From JBKEAJ01 sp047975005 (lineage in GTDB: Bacteria > Bacteroidota > Bacteroidia > Bacteroidales > Prolixibacteraceae): a DNA stretch of 64,000 nucleotides. Of the stretch, positions 41,379 to 51,991 are shown one piece after another. The DNA is taken from NCBI GenBank assembly GCA_047975005.1, contig JBKECW010000075.1, positions 1 through 64,000 on the forward strand. The letters run 5' to 3'. Each line of letters opens with the position of its first letter. The first letter of the stretch is position 1. Position numbers and translations under genes: made by a program. The notes under the pieces are model-generated. The model saw nothing but the letters and a program-made list of their open reading frames with translations, was not told the DNA's origin and did not search any database.

Positions 41379-44300
41379 ATGTCATATAATATACAGGGAG
41401 GACGAATTAGCTTCTCTTCCACAAAAAAAAGCTTTGATTATCCGGATTTCCTAGAAATACAGATAAAATCGTTTCGCGACTTCTTTCAAATGGATTCCAC
41501 TCCAGAGCAAAGATTGAAGGAGGGATTTCACTCTGTCTTTAATGAGTATTTTCCAATTTCGGATACTAGAAACAATTTCGTTTTAGAGTTTCTAGATTAT
41601 CAAATAGATTATCCTCGCTATAGCATAGCGGAATGTGTAGATCAAGGACTTACATATAGTGTTCCTATCAAGGCAAAACTAAAACTTCTTTGTACGGATC
41701 CGGAGCATGAGGATTTTGATACGGTAGTTCAGGATGTCTATCTGGGAACTGTTCCTTATATGACAGATAGAGGTACATTTGTCATTAATGGCGCAGAGAG
41801 AGTTGTTGTATCACAGTTGCACAGGTCTCCCGGTGTATTTTTTGCACAAAGTGTGCATTCAAATGGAACGAAATTGTATTCTGCTAGAATAATACCATTC
41901 AAAGGATCATGGATTGAATTTTCTACAGATATTAATAATGTCATGTATGCTTATATTGACAGAAAAAAGAAATTGCCCGTAACTACATTATTTAGAGCTA
42001 TTGGATTTGAAAGCGATAAGGATATTCTTGAAATTTTCAACCTGGCAGATGAAGTTAAGGTCAACAAAACGAACCTAAAGAAAATCATTGGCAGAAAATT
42101 AGCCGCAAGGGTTCTCAAAACATGGGTTGAGGATTTTGTTGACGAAGATACTGGCGAGGTAGTATCAATAGAAAGAAATGAAGTCATAATAGAAAGAGAA
42201 ACTATTCTTGACGAGGAAAATATTGAGCAAGTTTTGGAAGCGAAAGTGCCAACAGTGTTATTGCACAAAGAGGATGCTAACATGCAAGACTATGCTATTA
42301 TATACAATACATTACACAAAGATTCGTGCAACTCCGAGAAGGAAGCTGTGACGCATATATATAGGCAACTTCGTAATGCCGAACCGCCTGATGAGGCTAC
42401 GGCAAGAGAGGTTATTGATAAATTATTTTTCTCAGATAAAAGATATGATCTGGGAGATGTTGGTAGATATAGAATCAACAAAAAGTTGAATCTTAACATC
42501 GACATGAATAATAAGGTACTTACAAAAGATGATATTATTGAAATTGTAAAATACCTTATACAACTAATAAATTCTAAGACCGATATTGATGATATCGACC
42601 ACTTGAGCAACAGGCGTGTAAGAACGGTTGGAGAGCAAATGGCAACTCAATTTGGCATCGGTTTAGCAAGAATGACCCGAACAATTCGCGAGAGAATGAA
42701 TGTTAGAGATAACGAAGTGTTTACTCCAACAGACTTAATCAACTCAAAAACTTTGTCGTCGGTCATAAATTCGTTTTTTGGAACAAATGCTTTGTCGCAG
42801 TTTATGGATCAAACAAATCCTCTCGCAGAGATGACCCACAAGCGACGTATGTCAGCACTTGGACCTGGTGGTTTGTCTCGCGAACGAGCCGGATTTGAGG
42901 TTCGAGACGTACACTTTACGCACTATGGGCGTCTTTGTCCTATTGAAACACCAGAGGGACCGAATATCGGACTGATTTCGTCGCTTTGTGTTTTTGCAAA
43001 GGTTAATGATTTAGGATTTATTACAACCCCGTACAGACGCGTGTCGGACGGCGTTGTCGATCTTTCAGAGAATGGAATTATATATCTTACTGCAGAGGAA
43101 GAAGAAGGTAAGATTATAGCACAAGCAAATGCTCCAATAGATGAGAAAGGAAATTTTGTTAACGAGAAGGTTAAGTCTAGACTAGATGGAGACTACCCTT
43201 TAGTAGACAAAATGGAAGTTAACATGATGGATGTAGGACCTAATCAAATAGCATCGGTAGCAGCATCATTGATAACATTCTTGGAACATGATGATGCGAA
43301 CCGTGCATTGATGGGATCTAACATGATGCGCCAAGCAGTTCCAATAATAAAGCCTGAATCTCCAATTGTAGGGACAGGGTTGGAAACATATGTGGCTACA
43401 GATTCTAAGATACAGGTTGTTGCCGAGAATGACGGAGTAGTCGAGTTTGTTGATTCCGATACAATCTCTATAAAATATAATCTAACAGATGATGAGAAAT
43501 TTGTAAGTTTTGATTCGGATGTTAAGACATACAAACTTCCAAAATACAGGAAAACAAATCAGAGCACATGCGTAGACCTAAAACCTATTGTGACTAAAAA
43601 ACAAAAAGTTGCAAAAGGTCAGGTGCTTACTGAAGGATATGCAACAGAGCAAGGAGAATTGGCGCTTGGACGCAATCTGATGGTTGCTTTTATGCCATGG
43701 CAAGGGTATAACTACGAGGATGCTATTGTTGTTTCTGAACGTGTTGTTTCTGACGATGTGTTTACATCTATTCACATAGATGAATATTCTCTAGAGGTAC
43801 GTGATACAAAGCGAGGCATTGAGGAATTTACAGCAGATATACCTAATATTAGCGAGGATGCTACCAAAGACCTTGACGAGAATGGAATGATAAGGATTGG
43901 AGCAAGAGTTAAGCCTGGTGACATTCTTATCGGAAAAATCACCCCTAAAGGCGAGTCAGATCCTTCTCCTGAGGAGAAATTACTTCGTGCGATATTTGGA
44001 GATAAGGCAGGAGATGTAAAAGATGCATCATTGAAAGCATCTGCCTCATTGAAAGGAGTTGTCGTTGAGAAGAAGCTTTTTTCTCGAATAGAAAAAGACA
44101 AGAAAAGCAAGAACACTCATAAAGAGCGATTAGAGCAAAGAGAAACGGTATTTGAGAAAGAAGTAATTGCAGTAAAAACGATATTGATAGACAAGCTGTG
44201 GACTCTTCTCGAAGGCTGTACTTCTTCTGGAGTTAAGGATTACCTAGGGCAGGAATATATCTCAAAGAGCAGTAAGTTTACGGTAAAGAGACTAGAAGAT

Positions 44301-45191
44301 ATCGACTACTATAACATAAATCCGAATAACTGGTGTTCAGACGCCCGGATTTCAGCAATGGTTACAGAGTTGATTTATAATTTTATTTCAAAGTGCAAGG
44401 CACTAGAAGCAAGACTGAAAAGAGACAGATATAGTTTAAGTATTGGAGACGAGTTGCCTACAGGAATAGTAAAACTAGCAAAAATATACATCGCCAAGAA
44501 GCGTAAACTTCAGGTAGGAGATAAGATGGCAGGAAGACATGGTAACAAAGGTATTGTGTCTTGTATTGTTCGTCAGGAGGATATGCCGTTTATGGAGGAT
44601 GGAACACCAGTAGATATTGTGCTAAATCCACTTGGAGTGCCATCTCGTATGAACTTGGGGCAAATATACGAGACTGTTCTTGGATGGGCAGGAAAGCGAT
44701 TGGGAATTAAGTTTGCAACACCAATCTTTGACGGAGCATCGATAAATCAGATTACAGATTTTACCAACAAGGCGGGGGTTCCTGAGTTTGGTCGTACAAA
44801 ATTATATGATGGTCGTACAGGAGTTCAATTTGACCAAGAGGCAACAGTAGGTGTCATTTACATGATGAAACTGGGGCACATGGTTGAAGATAAGATGCAT
44901 GCTCGTTCCATCGGGCCTTACTCTCTTATTACGCAGCAGCCTTTGGGAGGTAAAGCTCAGTTTGGGGGGCAGCGTTTTGGAGAAATGGAAGTGTGGGCAC
45001 TAGAAGCATTTGGGGCATCGCATATACTCCAAGAGATGTTGACAGTTAAGTCTGATGATGTACTAGGGCGTGCCAAGACCTATGAGTCGATAGTGAAAGG
45101 AGAGCCTATGCCAGAGCCGGGTATGCCCGAGTCTCTAAATGTGCTTTTACACGAGCTTCGAGGTTTGGGGCTAAGTGTAACAATGGACTAA
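41379..45191 (+). CDS. rpoB: RNA polymerase beta subunit
   Basis: 1270 residues, the Bacteroidetes length. Rifampicin region is visible (FGTNALSQFMDQTNPLAEMTHKRRMSALGPGGLSRERAGFEVRDVH), as are the catalytic-cleft segments NLMVAFMPWQGYNYEDAI and KMAGRHGNKGIVS, and the C-terminal MLTVKSDDVLGR. No resistance-type change is obvious in the rifampicin segment by eye. It is followed by rpoC after 51 bp. Confidence 0.99.
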   Translation: MSYNIQGGRISFSSTKKSFDYPDFLEIQIKSFRDFFQMDSTPEQRLKEGFHSVFNEYFPISDTRNNFVLEFLDYQIDYPRYSIAECVDQGLTYSVPIKAKLKLLCTDPEHEDFDTVVQDVYLGTVPYMTDRGTFVINGAERVVVSQLHRSPGVFFAQSVHSNGTKLYSARIIPFKGSWIEFSTDINNVMYAYIDRKKKLPVTTLFRAIGFESDKDILEIFNLADEVKVNKTNLKKIIGRKLAARVLKTWVEDFVDEDTGEVVSIERNEVIIERETILDEENIEQVLEAKVPTVLLHKEDANMQDYAIIYNTLHKDSCNSEKEAVTHIYRQLRNAEPPDEATAREVIDKLFFSDKRYDLGDVGRYRINKKLNLNIDMNNKVLTKDDIIEIVKYLIQLINSKTDIDDIDHLSNRRVRTVGEQMATQFGIGLARMTRTIRERMNVRDNEVFTPTDLINSKTLSSVINSFFGTNALSQFMDQTNPLAEMTHKRRMSALGPGGLSRERAGFEVRDVHFTHYGRLCPIETPEGPNIGLISSLCVFAKVNDLGFITTPYRRVSDGVVDLSENGIIYLTAEEEEGKIIAQANAPIDEKGNFVNEKVKSRLDGDYPLVDKMEVNMMDVGPNQIASVAASLITFLEHDDANRALMGSNMMRQAVPIIKPESPIVGTGLETYVATDSKIQVVAENDGVVEFVDSDTISIKYNLTDDEKFVSFDSDVKTYKLPKYRKTNQSTCVDLKPIVTKKQKVAKGQVLTEGYATEQGELALGRNLMVAFMPWQGYNYEDAIVVSERVVSDDVFTSIHIDEYSLEVRDTKRGIEEFTADIPNISEDATKDLDENGMIRIGARVKPGDILIGKITPKGESDPSPEEKLLRAIFGDKAGDVKDASLKASASLKGVVVEKKLFSRIEKDKKSKNTHKERLEQRETVFEKEVIAVKTILIDKLWTLLEGCTSSGVKDYLGQEYISKSSKFTVKRLEDIDYYNINPNNWCSDARISAMVTELIYNFISKCKALEARLKRDRYSLSIGDELPTGIVKLAKIYIAKKRKLQVGDKMAGRHGNKGIVSCIVRQEDMPFMEDGTPVDIVLNPLGVPSRMNLGQIYETVLGWAGKRLGIKFATPIFDGASINQITDFTNKAGVPEFGRTKLYDGRTGVQFDQEATVGVIYMMKLGHMVEDKMHARSIGPYSLITQQPLGGKAQFGGQRFGEMEVWALEAFGASHILQEMLTVKSDDVLGRAKTYESIVKGEPMPEPGMPESLNVLLHELRGLGLSVTMD

Positions 45192-45242
45192 TGAGAATCA
45201 GGATTTAGAATTTAAAAAACAACAACATAACAATTTGTAGTT

Positions 45243-48200
45243 ATGACATTTAGAAAAGATACTAATACAAAAACATCGTTCTCGAAAGTAACAATTGGGA
45301 TATCCTCTCCAGAGGAAATATTAGAACGTTCACATGGAGAAGTACTAAAACCCGAAACTGTAAACTACAGAACATATAAACCAGAAAGAGACGGTTTATT
45401 TTGCGAACGTATATTCGGTCCTGTAAAGGATTACGAGTGTCACTGCGGAAAGTATAAGCGTATTAGATATAAAGGTATTGTGTGTGATAGATGTGGAGTC
45501 GAAGTTACCGAGAAAAAAGTTCGTAGGGACAGAATGGGACACATCTCATTGGTAGTTCCTGTTGCTCATATTTGGTACTTTAAATCACTTCCCAATAAAA
45601 TTGGATATTTATTAGGGATTCCGACAAAGAAACTTGATACAATTGTGTATTATGAAAAGTACGTTGTAGTGAATCCTGGCATACAAGCAGAGAACGGAGT
45701 TAAATGTTTAGACTTCCTTACAGAAGACGAGTATTTAGATATTATCGAATCTCTACCCAAAGAGAACCAATATTTGGACGATGACGATCCAAATAAGTTT
45801 ATCGCCCTAATGGGTGCCGAGGCTCTTTATGAATTGCTAAAGAGGGTAGATCTTGATAAACTTACACACGAGCTTAGGCATAAAGCAAATGTGGAGACTT
45901 CTCAACAGCGTAAGAATGAGGCTCTTAAAAGGCTTCAGGTCGTTGAGTATTTTAGAGAGAGTCGGAATATAAACAAGCCTGAGTGGATGATTGTAAAAGT
46001 TGTTCCTGTCATTCCGCCAGAGTTGCGCCCTTTGGTGCCTCTTGATGGAGGAAGGTTTGCGACTTCTGATTTGAACGATTTGTATAGACGTGTTATCATC
46101 AGAAATAACAGACTAAAGAGGCTTATAGAAATTAAGGCTCCTGAGGTCATCCTAAGAAATGAGAAGAGGATGCTTCAAGAAGCAGTAGATTCGTTGTTCG
46201 ACAACTCTCGTAAGTCTAACGCAGTCAAAACAGACAGCAACAGACCATTAAAGTCATTGAGTGACAGTCTGAAAGGGAAGCAGGGGCGTTTCCGTCAGAA
46301 CTTATTAGGAAAACGTGTAGATTATTCTGCTCGTTCTGTCATTGTTGTTGGTCCATCATTAAAAGTTCATGAGTGTGGCTTGCCAAAAGATATGGCCGCA
46401 GAGCTTTATAAACCATTTGTAATAAGAAAGCTGATAGAGAGAGGTATTGTCAAGACAGTAAAGTCTGCAAAGAAAATTGTGGATAGGAGAGACCCTGTTA
46501 TTTTTGACATACTAGAAAACGTGCTTAGAGCACATCCGGTATTGCTCAACAGGGCACCAACTCTACACCGCTTGTCTATCCAAGCTTTTCAGCCGGTACT
46601 TATTGAGGGTAAGGCAATTAGATTGCATCCTTTAGTTTGTTCTGGTTTTAATGCCGATTTTGACGGTGACCAGATGGCTGTACACTTGCCACTTGGCAAT
46701 GCTGCTATATTGGAAGCACAGATGCTTATGTTGGCATCCCACAACCTATTAAATCCTGCTAATGGAGCACCTATTCAGGTACCTTCTCAGGATATGATAC
46801 TTGGTCTTTACTATATGACAAAAAGTCGGGTAGGAGCAAAGGGCGAGGGACTTAAATTTTATTCTCCGGAAGAGGCCATTATTGCTTTTAATGAGAAGCA
46901 AGTTGAACTACATGCCGAGGTTGAAGTTAGATTGCAAGAGAGAAATATCGAAGAAAGCGATGTAACACCTTTCACACATATCACAAAAACGACTGTAGGG
47001 CGAATACTGTTTAATCAGCATGTGCCCGAAGAGGCAGGTTATATAAATAGTGTTCTTACACAAAGAGCTTTGAGGGGTATTATAGCTGACATCTTTAAGA
47101 AATGTGATAACGCTAGGACTGTTAAGTTCCTTGATGATATTAAAGATTTAGGATATCAAATGGCATATCGCGGAGGACTATCCTTTAATCTTGGAGATGT
47201 TATTATTCCTGCAGACAAGAAAGATATAGTCGACAATGGATACTCTGATGTGGAAGGTATTATGAATAATTATAACTTGGGAGTAATCACTAACAACGAA
47301 CGTTACAATCAGGTTATTGATGTTTGGACACATGCTAACTCTAGACTTACTCAATCGGTTATGAATACCTTGAGTAATGACAAGCAAGGATTTAATTCTG
47401 TTTACATGATGTTGGATTCTGGAGCTAGGGGAAGTAAGGAACAAATACGTCAGCTGTGCGGAATGCGTGGTCTGATGGCTAAGCCTCAGAAGTCTGGTGC
47501 AACAACAGCTCAGATTATCGAGAATCCGATTTTATCGAACTTTAAGGAAGGTCTATCTGTACTAGAGTACTTTATCTCAACACACGGAGCACGTAAGGGA
47601 CTTGCCGATACGGCACTAAAGACCGCTGATGCTGGATATCTGACACGTCGACTTGTGGACGTATCTCAGGACGTAGTTGTCAATAATTTTGACTGTGGAA
47701 CGCTACGCGGATTAAGCGTGTCATCTTTGAAAAATAACGAAGAAGAAATAGCATCATTGGAAGAGCGTATCGTAGGACGTTGCTCTGTCCATGATGTTAA
47801 AGATCCTGTCTCCGGAGAACTGTTAGTGAAATCAGGAGATGAGATTACAGATAAAATAGCGAAGAAAATTGACCAATCGCCTATAGAAACCGTAGAGGTA
47901 CGTTCTGTACTTACATGCGAGGCAAAAGTTGGTATCTGTGCTAAGTGTTATGGACGCAATTTAGCGACAGGCCGCATGGTACAGAAAGGAGAGTCTGTAG
48001 GAGTAATTGCAGCTCAATCAATAGGAGAGCCTGGTACGCAGCTTACACTTAGGACTTTCCACGTAGGAGGTATTGCCGGAAATATATCTACTCAATCTTC
48101 GCTTGTTTCTAAATATCCGGGTATCGTAGAAATTGACGAATTGAAGTCTGTTTCGTGGAAGAATGATACAGGCAAGAAGATTGATATTGTTACAAGCCGT

Positions 48201-49505
48201 CTTGCCGAATTGAGAGTTGTAGACAAGACTACAGGTATAAATGTTTACACCAATCATATTCCATACGGAGCTCACTTATTTGTTAAGAATGGAGCCGAGG
48301 TAACAAAAGGCGAATTACTTTGCGAATGGGATCCATACAATGGCGTAATAGTCTCAGAATACAGAGGTAAAGTTCAGTTTGAGAACTTAATTGAAGGGGT
48401 TACGTTTAGAGCGGATACTGATGATCAGACAGGTCTGAGCGAAATTGTTATTATTGAGACGAGAGATAAAAACAAGAATCCGGTTCTACGTATTCTTGAT
48501 GATAAAGGTGAGTTGATACGTTCATACAACCTACCTGTTGGAGGTCACGTTTCTGTAAGCGAGGGAAAAGTAGTAAACGAAGGAGATATACTTGTAAAAA
48601 TACCACGTTCTTCGGGTAAAGCAAGTGACATTACGGGTGGTCTTCCCCGTGTTACTGAATTATTCGAGGCTCGAAATCCATCTAATCCAGCAGTTGTATC
48701 AGAGATTGATGGAGAGGTTAGCTTTGGAAAAATAAAAAGAGGTAACCGTGAGATAATCGTAACTTCAAGACGAGGAGATATAAAGAAGTATCTAGTTCCT
48801 TTATCTCGACAGATATTGGTTCAGGAGTCTGATTATGTAAAAGCAGGCACGTCGTTATCTGATGGTTCTATTACGCCAGCAGATATTCTTCTAATCCAAG
48901 GACCGACAGCTGTACAAGAGTTTATTGTAAACGAGGTGCAAGACGTATATCGCTTGCAAGGAGTGAAGATTAACGATAAGCATTTTGAGGTTATTGTTCG
49001 TCAAATGATGCGTAAAGTTGTTATTGAGGATCCGGGAGACACTCGTTTTCTTGAGAAGCAAATTGTTGACAAGCAAGACTTCTTACAAGAGAATGACTGG
49101 ATGTATGGAAAGAAATATATTGAGGATGCCGGCGATTCCAAAAACTTTATGGCTGGTCAGATTGTTACAGCTAGAAAGCTAAGAGAAGAAAATTCTCTTT
49201 TGAAGAGAAAAGACCTTAAGATTGTTCAGACAAGAGATGTTGTGCCTGCCACGTCATCGCAGATTTTGCAAGGAATTACAAAGGCAGCCTTACAGACTAA
49301 GAGTTGGTTATCGGCAGCATCGTTCCAAGAAACAACAAAAGTTCTCAACGAAGCAGCAATACAAGGCAAGGTCGACCATCTGGACGGATTGAAAGAAAAT
49401 GTGATTTGTGGACATTTAATCCCTGCAGGAACAGGTCTGAATGAGTACAAAAATATAATTGTAGGCTCCCAAGAAGAGTTTGACAAATTGAAGAAGGAAA
49501 AGTAA
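45243..49505 (+). CDS. rpoC: RNA polymerase beta' subunit
   Basis: 1420 residues. N-terminal zinc finger (CHCGKYKRIRYKGIVCDRCG), catalytic loop NADFDGDQMAVH with the three Mg-binding Asp, trigger-loop region and second zinc site (CEAKVGICAKCYGRNLATG) are all intact. The C-terminal part carries the family repeats DILVKIPRSSGKASDITGGLPRV. Standard partner of rpoB in one operon; a DUF3467 gene follows after 19 bp. Confidence 0.99.
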   Translation: MTFRKDTNTKTSFSKVTIGISSPEEILERSHGEVLKPETVNYRTYKPERDGLFCERIFGPVKDYECHCGKYKRIRYKGIVCDRCGVEVTEKKVRRDRMGHISLVVPVAHIWYFKSLPNKIGYLLGIPTKKLDTIVYYEKYVVVNPGIQAENGVKCLDFLTEDEYLDIIESLPKENQYLDDDDPNKFIALMGAEALYELLKRVDLDKLTHELRHKANVETSQQRKNEALKRLQVVEYFRESRNINKPEWMIVKVVPVIPPELRPLVPLDGGRFATSDLNDLYRRVIIRNNRLKRLIEIKAPEVILRNEKRMLQEAVDSLFDNSRKSNAVKTDSNRPLKSLSDSLKGKQGRFRQNLLGKRVDYSARSVIVVGPSLKVHECGLPKDMAAELYKPFVIRKLIERGIVKTVKSAKKIVDRRDPVIFDILENVLRAHPVLLNRAPTLHRLSIQAFQPVLIEGKAIRLHPLVCSGFNADFDGDQMAVHLPLGNAAILEAQMLMLASHNLLNPANGAPIQVPSQDMILGLYYMTKSRVGAKGEGLKFYSPEEAIIAFNEKQVELHAEVEVRLQERNIEESDVTPFTHITKTTVGRILFNQHVPEEAGYINSVLTQRALRGIIADIFKKCDNARTVKFLDDIKDLGYQMAYRGGLSFNLGDVIIPADKKDIVDNGYSDVEGIMNNYNLGVITNNERYNQVIDVWTHANSRLTQSVMNTLSNDKQGFNSVYMMLDSGARGSKEQIRQLCGMRGLMAKPQKSGATTAQIIENPILSNFKEGLSVLEYFISTHGARKGLADTALKTADAGYLTRRLVDVSQDVVVNNFDCGTLRGLSVSSLKNNEEEIASLEERIVGRCSVHDVKDPVSGELLVKSGDEITDKIAKKIDQSPIETVEVRSVLTCEAKVGICAKCYGRNLATGRMVQKGESVGVIAAQSIGEPGTQLTLRTFHVGGIAGNISTQSSLVSKYPGIVEIDELKSVSWKNDTGKKIDIVTSRLAELRVVDKTTGINVYTNHIPYGAHLFVKNGAEVTKGELLCEWDPYNGVIVSEYRGKVQFENLIEGVTFRADTDDQTGLSEIVIIETRDKNKNPVLRILDDKGELIRSYNLPVGGHVSVSEGKVVNEGDILVKIPRSSGKASDITGGLPRVTELFEARNPSNPAVVSEIDGEVSFGKIKRGNREIIVTSRRGDIKKYLVPLSRQILVQESDYVKAGTSLSDGSITPADILLIQGPTAVQEFIVNEVQDVYRLQGVKINDKHFEVIVRQMMRKVVIEDPGDTRFLEKQIVDKQDFLQENDWMYGKKYIEDAGDSKNFMAGQIVTARKLREENSLLKRKDLKIVQTRDVVPATSSQILQGITKAALQTKSWLSAASFQETTKVLNEAAIQGKVDHLDGLKENVICGHLIPAGTGLNEYKNIIVGSQEEFDKLKKEK

Positions 49506-49524
49506 GACATTAAAGTATTCAATT

Positions 49525-49869
49525 ATGAACAGCAGTAATGATACTCTAAATGATAATATTCAGAATAACCAACAGAATATTAACATAGAACTGGGTGAGG
49601 ATATGGCGCAAGGCACATATGCAAATTTGGCAATCATAGCTCACTCTGCTTCAGAATTTGTGATTGATTATGTGCGATTGATGCCTGGAGTAACAAAAGC
49701 AAAGGTCAAATCTAGAATTATTATGACTCCCGAGAATGCAAAGAGTCTATACTTGAGTTTAGGTGAGAATATTCAGAGATACGAACAGCAGTTTTCTCCG
49801 ATTAATATCAATGGACGTTCTAATAATGCCGGACATAAGGGATTCATTGATAACTTGCCACAGGCATAG
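49525..49869 (+). CDS. DUF3467 domain-containing protein
   Basis: 114 residues. After an Asn-rich N-terminus of about 25 residues the whole protein is DUF3467: ANLAIIAHSASEFVIDYVRLMPGVTKAKVKSRIIMTPENAKSLYLSLGENI. The family is small, soluble and of unknown function. It starts 19 bp after rpoC and is followed by a terminator, so it is the last gene of the rpoBC operon, a link common in Bacteroidetes that hints at a transcription-related role. Confidence 0.92.
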   Translation: MNSSNDTLNDNIQNNQQNINIELGEDMAQGTYANLAIIAHSASEFVIDYVRLMPGVTKAKVKSRIIMTPENAKSLYLSLGENIQRYEQQFSPININGRSNNAGHKGFIDNLPQA

Positions 49870-49898
49870 TAATGTTTGGCTCCTATTGAAGATTAAGT

Positions 49899-49931
49899 AG
49901 CTCCTGTATTCTTTGCGGGAGCTGTTTTTTA
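49899..49931 (+). terminator. Terminator of the rpoBC-DUF3467 operon
   Basis: 8-bp stem AGCTCCTG / CGGGAGCT-type (49899-49906 with 49916-49923), 9-nt loop, then GTTTTTT. Confidence 0.85.
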
Positions 49932-49961
49932 TTTTAAAGAGAGTGTAAAAAAGATAAAGAC

Positions 49962-50957
49962 ATGAATAATAAGACTAAGAGAAAAATTAATAAAATTGGC
50001 ATTTTGACTTCAGGAGGAGATGCCCCCGGTATGAATGCAGCAATAAGGTCAGTTACACGTAGTGCAATAAAGAAAGGAATAAAGGTTATAGGTATCAGAA
50101 GAGGCTACCAAGGAATGATAGAAGGAGATTTTACCACATTGAGTACACGAAGTGTTAGCGGTATTCTTCATCAGGGAGGTACAATTTTAAAAACAGCCAG
50201 ATGTAATGATTTTCGCACAGTCGAAGGACGAACTAAGGCATACGACAACCTGAAACTTCATGGTATTGATGCACTTGTGGTAATAGGTGGAGACGGAACT
50301 TTTACCGGAGCGCAGTTATTCACGCAAGAGACTGATATCCCGACAGTAGGAATGCCCGGCACTATTGATAATGACATGTATGGTACAGATTACACAATAG
50401 GACACGATACTGCCTTAAACACAGCAGTCGAAGCAATTGACAAACTAAAAGATACAGCACGTTCGCATGGGCGCATATTTATAGTAGAAGTGATGGGCAA
50501 TGATGCCGGTGATTTAGCTCTTTATAGTGGGATTGCTTGTGGTGCCGAGGCTATCCTAATACCAGAGGTTGATGAAGATGATGATCTAGATAGATTTATA
50601 AGAAAAGGCATTAAGAAAAAGGAGACTAGTGGCATTATTGTCGTAGCTGAGGGCGATGAGCACGGAGGTGCTATTGCCGTAGCAGAGCGCGTAAAAAAGG
50701 AAAATCCAAAATTAGAGGTTCGCGTTTCAATCTTAGGACATATGCAACGAGGAGGTAATCCTACAGCTATAGATAGAATAATGGCAACAAGAATGGGTGT
50801 TGGAGCCGTAGATGCACTCCTAGATGATCAGAAAAGTATTATGGTTGGAATAAAAGACGGAGAGATTGTACATGTGCCATTCAATAAATGCGTTAAAGGC
50901 AAAAGAGAGTTCCCGATGGATCTTTACGAAATGAATAAAGAAGTAGTAGGAGAATAA
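49962..50957 (+). CDS. pfkA: ATP-dependent 6-phosphofructokinase
   Basis: 331 residues. Phosphorylates fructose 6-phosphate in glycolysis. ATP site GGDAPGMNAAIR and GGDGTFTGAQ (Gly rather than Asp in GGDG favours ATP over pyrophosphate as donor), catalytic Asp in PGTIDNDMYGTDYTIG, and substrate segment EVMGNDAGDLAL. The C-terminal RVSILGHMQRGGNPTAIDR is also standard. Ten bp before the isomerase gene and likely co-transcribed with it. Confidence 0.96.
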   Translation: MNNKTKRKINKIGILTSGGDAPGMNAAIRSVTRSAIKKGIKVIGIRRGYQGMIEGDFTTLSTRSVSGILHQGGTILKTARCNDFRTVEGRTKAYDNLKLHGIDALVVIGGDGTFTGAQLFTQETDIPTVGMPGTIDNDMYGTDYTIGHDTALNTAVEAIDKLKDTARSHGRIFIVEVMGNDAGDLALYSGIACGAEAILIPEVDEDDDLDRFIRKGIKKKETSGIIVVAEGDEHGGAIAVAERVKKENPKLEVRVSILGHMQRGGNPTAIDRIMATRMGVGAVDALLDDQKSIMVGIKDGEIVHVPFNKCVKGKREFPMDLYEMNKEVVGE

Positions 50958-50967
50958 AAAAAACAAG

Positions 50968-51918
50968 ATGGAAGGAATATTTGCAAAAATTGACACGCCG
51001 AAAGGAGTGATATTAATAGAGTTGGAGTACGATAAGACTCCATTAACGGTAGCTAATTTTATCGGTTTGGCCGAAGGACAATTAGAAAATTCGTCCAAAC
51101 CACAGGGTGAGCCGTACTATGATGGTTTAAATTTTCATAGGGTAATAAGCGTCGCTAATGGCGACGGACAAGATTTTATGATACAAGGTGGTTGTCCACA
51201 AGGAAGTGGAACCGGAGATCCGGGCTACAAATTCAGAGACGAATTTCATAAGGATTTAAAACATAGCGTGCCAGGTATATTATCCATGGCAAATTCGGGT
51301 CCAGCCACTAATGGAAGCCAATTTTTTATAACACACGTACCTACGCCTTGGCTTGATGGCAAGCATACAGTGTTTGGTAAAGTTGTTGAAGGCATGGATG
51401 TGGTAATGAAAATACTGCAAGGAGATAAGATAAATTCAATAACAATATTGAGGGAAGGAGATGCCGCCGAGGCCTTTGAAGCAAAGACAATATTTGAGAC
51501 CGAAATAAAGGCTATTGCGGACAGAGAAAAACAAGAGATAGAAAGAGCAGAGAAAGAGATGGATAATCTTTCTCAGGGCTATGAGAAATCACCTTCTGGA
51601 CTTAGATACAAAATATTACAAGTCGGAGATGGCGAACAAGCGAAAGCAGGACAAACCGTCAAAGTTCATTACCAAGGCAAACTTGGAGATGGTACACTTT
51701 TCGATTCTTCTTATAAAAGAGATCGCCCGATAGAGTTCCCTCTAGGGGCAGGTCATGTTATAAGCGGTTGGGACGAGGGTATATCTTTGTTAAAGGTTGG
51801 TGACAAGGCTCAGTTTGTTATTCCTCCCCACTTAGGGTATGGAGCTGCTGGTGCTGGTGGAGTTATTCCTCCCAACTCCGTTCTAGTATTCGACGTCGAA
51901 CTTCTTGCTGTTAAATAG
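50968..51918 (+). CDS. Dual-family peptidyl-prolyl isomerase: cyclophilin-FKBP fusion
   Basis: 316 residues with two unrelated isomerase folds. Residues 1-165 are a cyclophilin domain: FHRV near 56 supplies the catalytic Arg, then GSQFFITHVPTPWLDGKHTVFG. Residues about 170-205 are a charged helical linker. Residues 206-316 are an FKBP domain (GQTVKVHYQGKLGDGTLFDSS, GWDEGISLLKVGDKAQFVIPPHLGYG, PNSVLVFDVELL). No signal peptide is visible, so it is cytoplasmic. Such CFBP fusions are known but uncommon. The domains are in frame with no sign of a joining artefact. It follows pfkA by 10 bp and has its own terminator. Confidence 0.93.
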   Translation: MEGIFAKIDTPKGVILIELEYDKTPLTVANFIGLAEGQLENSSKPQGEPYYDGLNFHRVISVANGDGQDFMIQGGCPQGSGTGDPGYKFRDEFHKDLKHSVPGILSMANSGPATNGSQFFITHVPTPWLDGKHTVFGKVVEGMDVVMKILQGDKINSITILREGDAAEAFEAKTIFETEIKAIADREKQEIERAEKEMDNLSQGYEKSPSGLRYKILQVGDGEQAKAGQTVKVHYQGKLGDGTLFDSSYKRDRPIEFPLGAGHVISGWDEGISLLKVGDKAQFVIPPHLGYGAAGAGGVIPPNSVLVFDVELLAVK

Positions 51919-51939
51919 AATAAAAATAATTATATTAGA

Positions 51940-51972
51940 GGCTCAATTGCAAATGCAGTTGAGCCATTTTTA
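51940..51972 (+). terminator. Terminator after the isomerase gene
   Basis: 11-bp stem GGCTCAATTGC / GCAGTTGAGCC with AAAT loop (one G-U), then ATTTTTATT. Confidence 0.85.
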
Positions 51973-51991
51973 TTAAAAGCAATTAGTCTTG

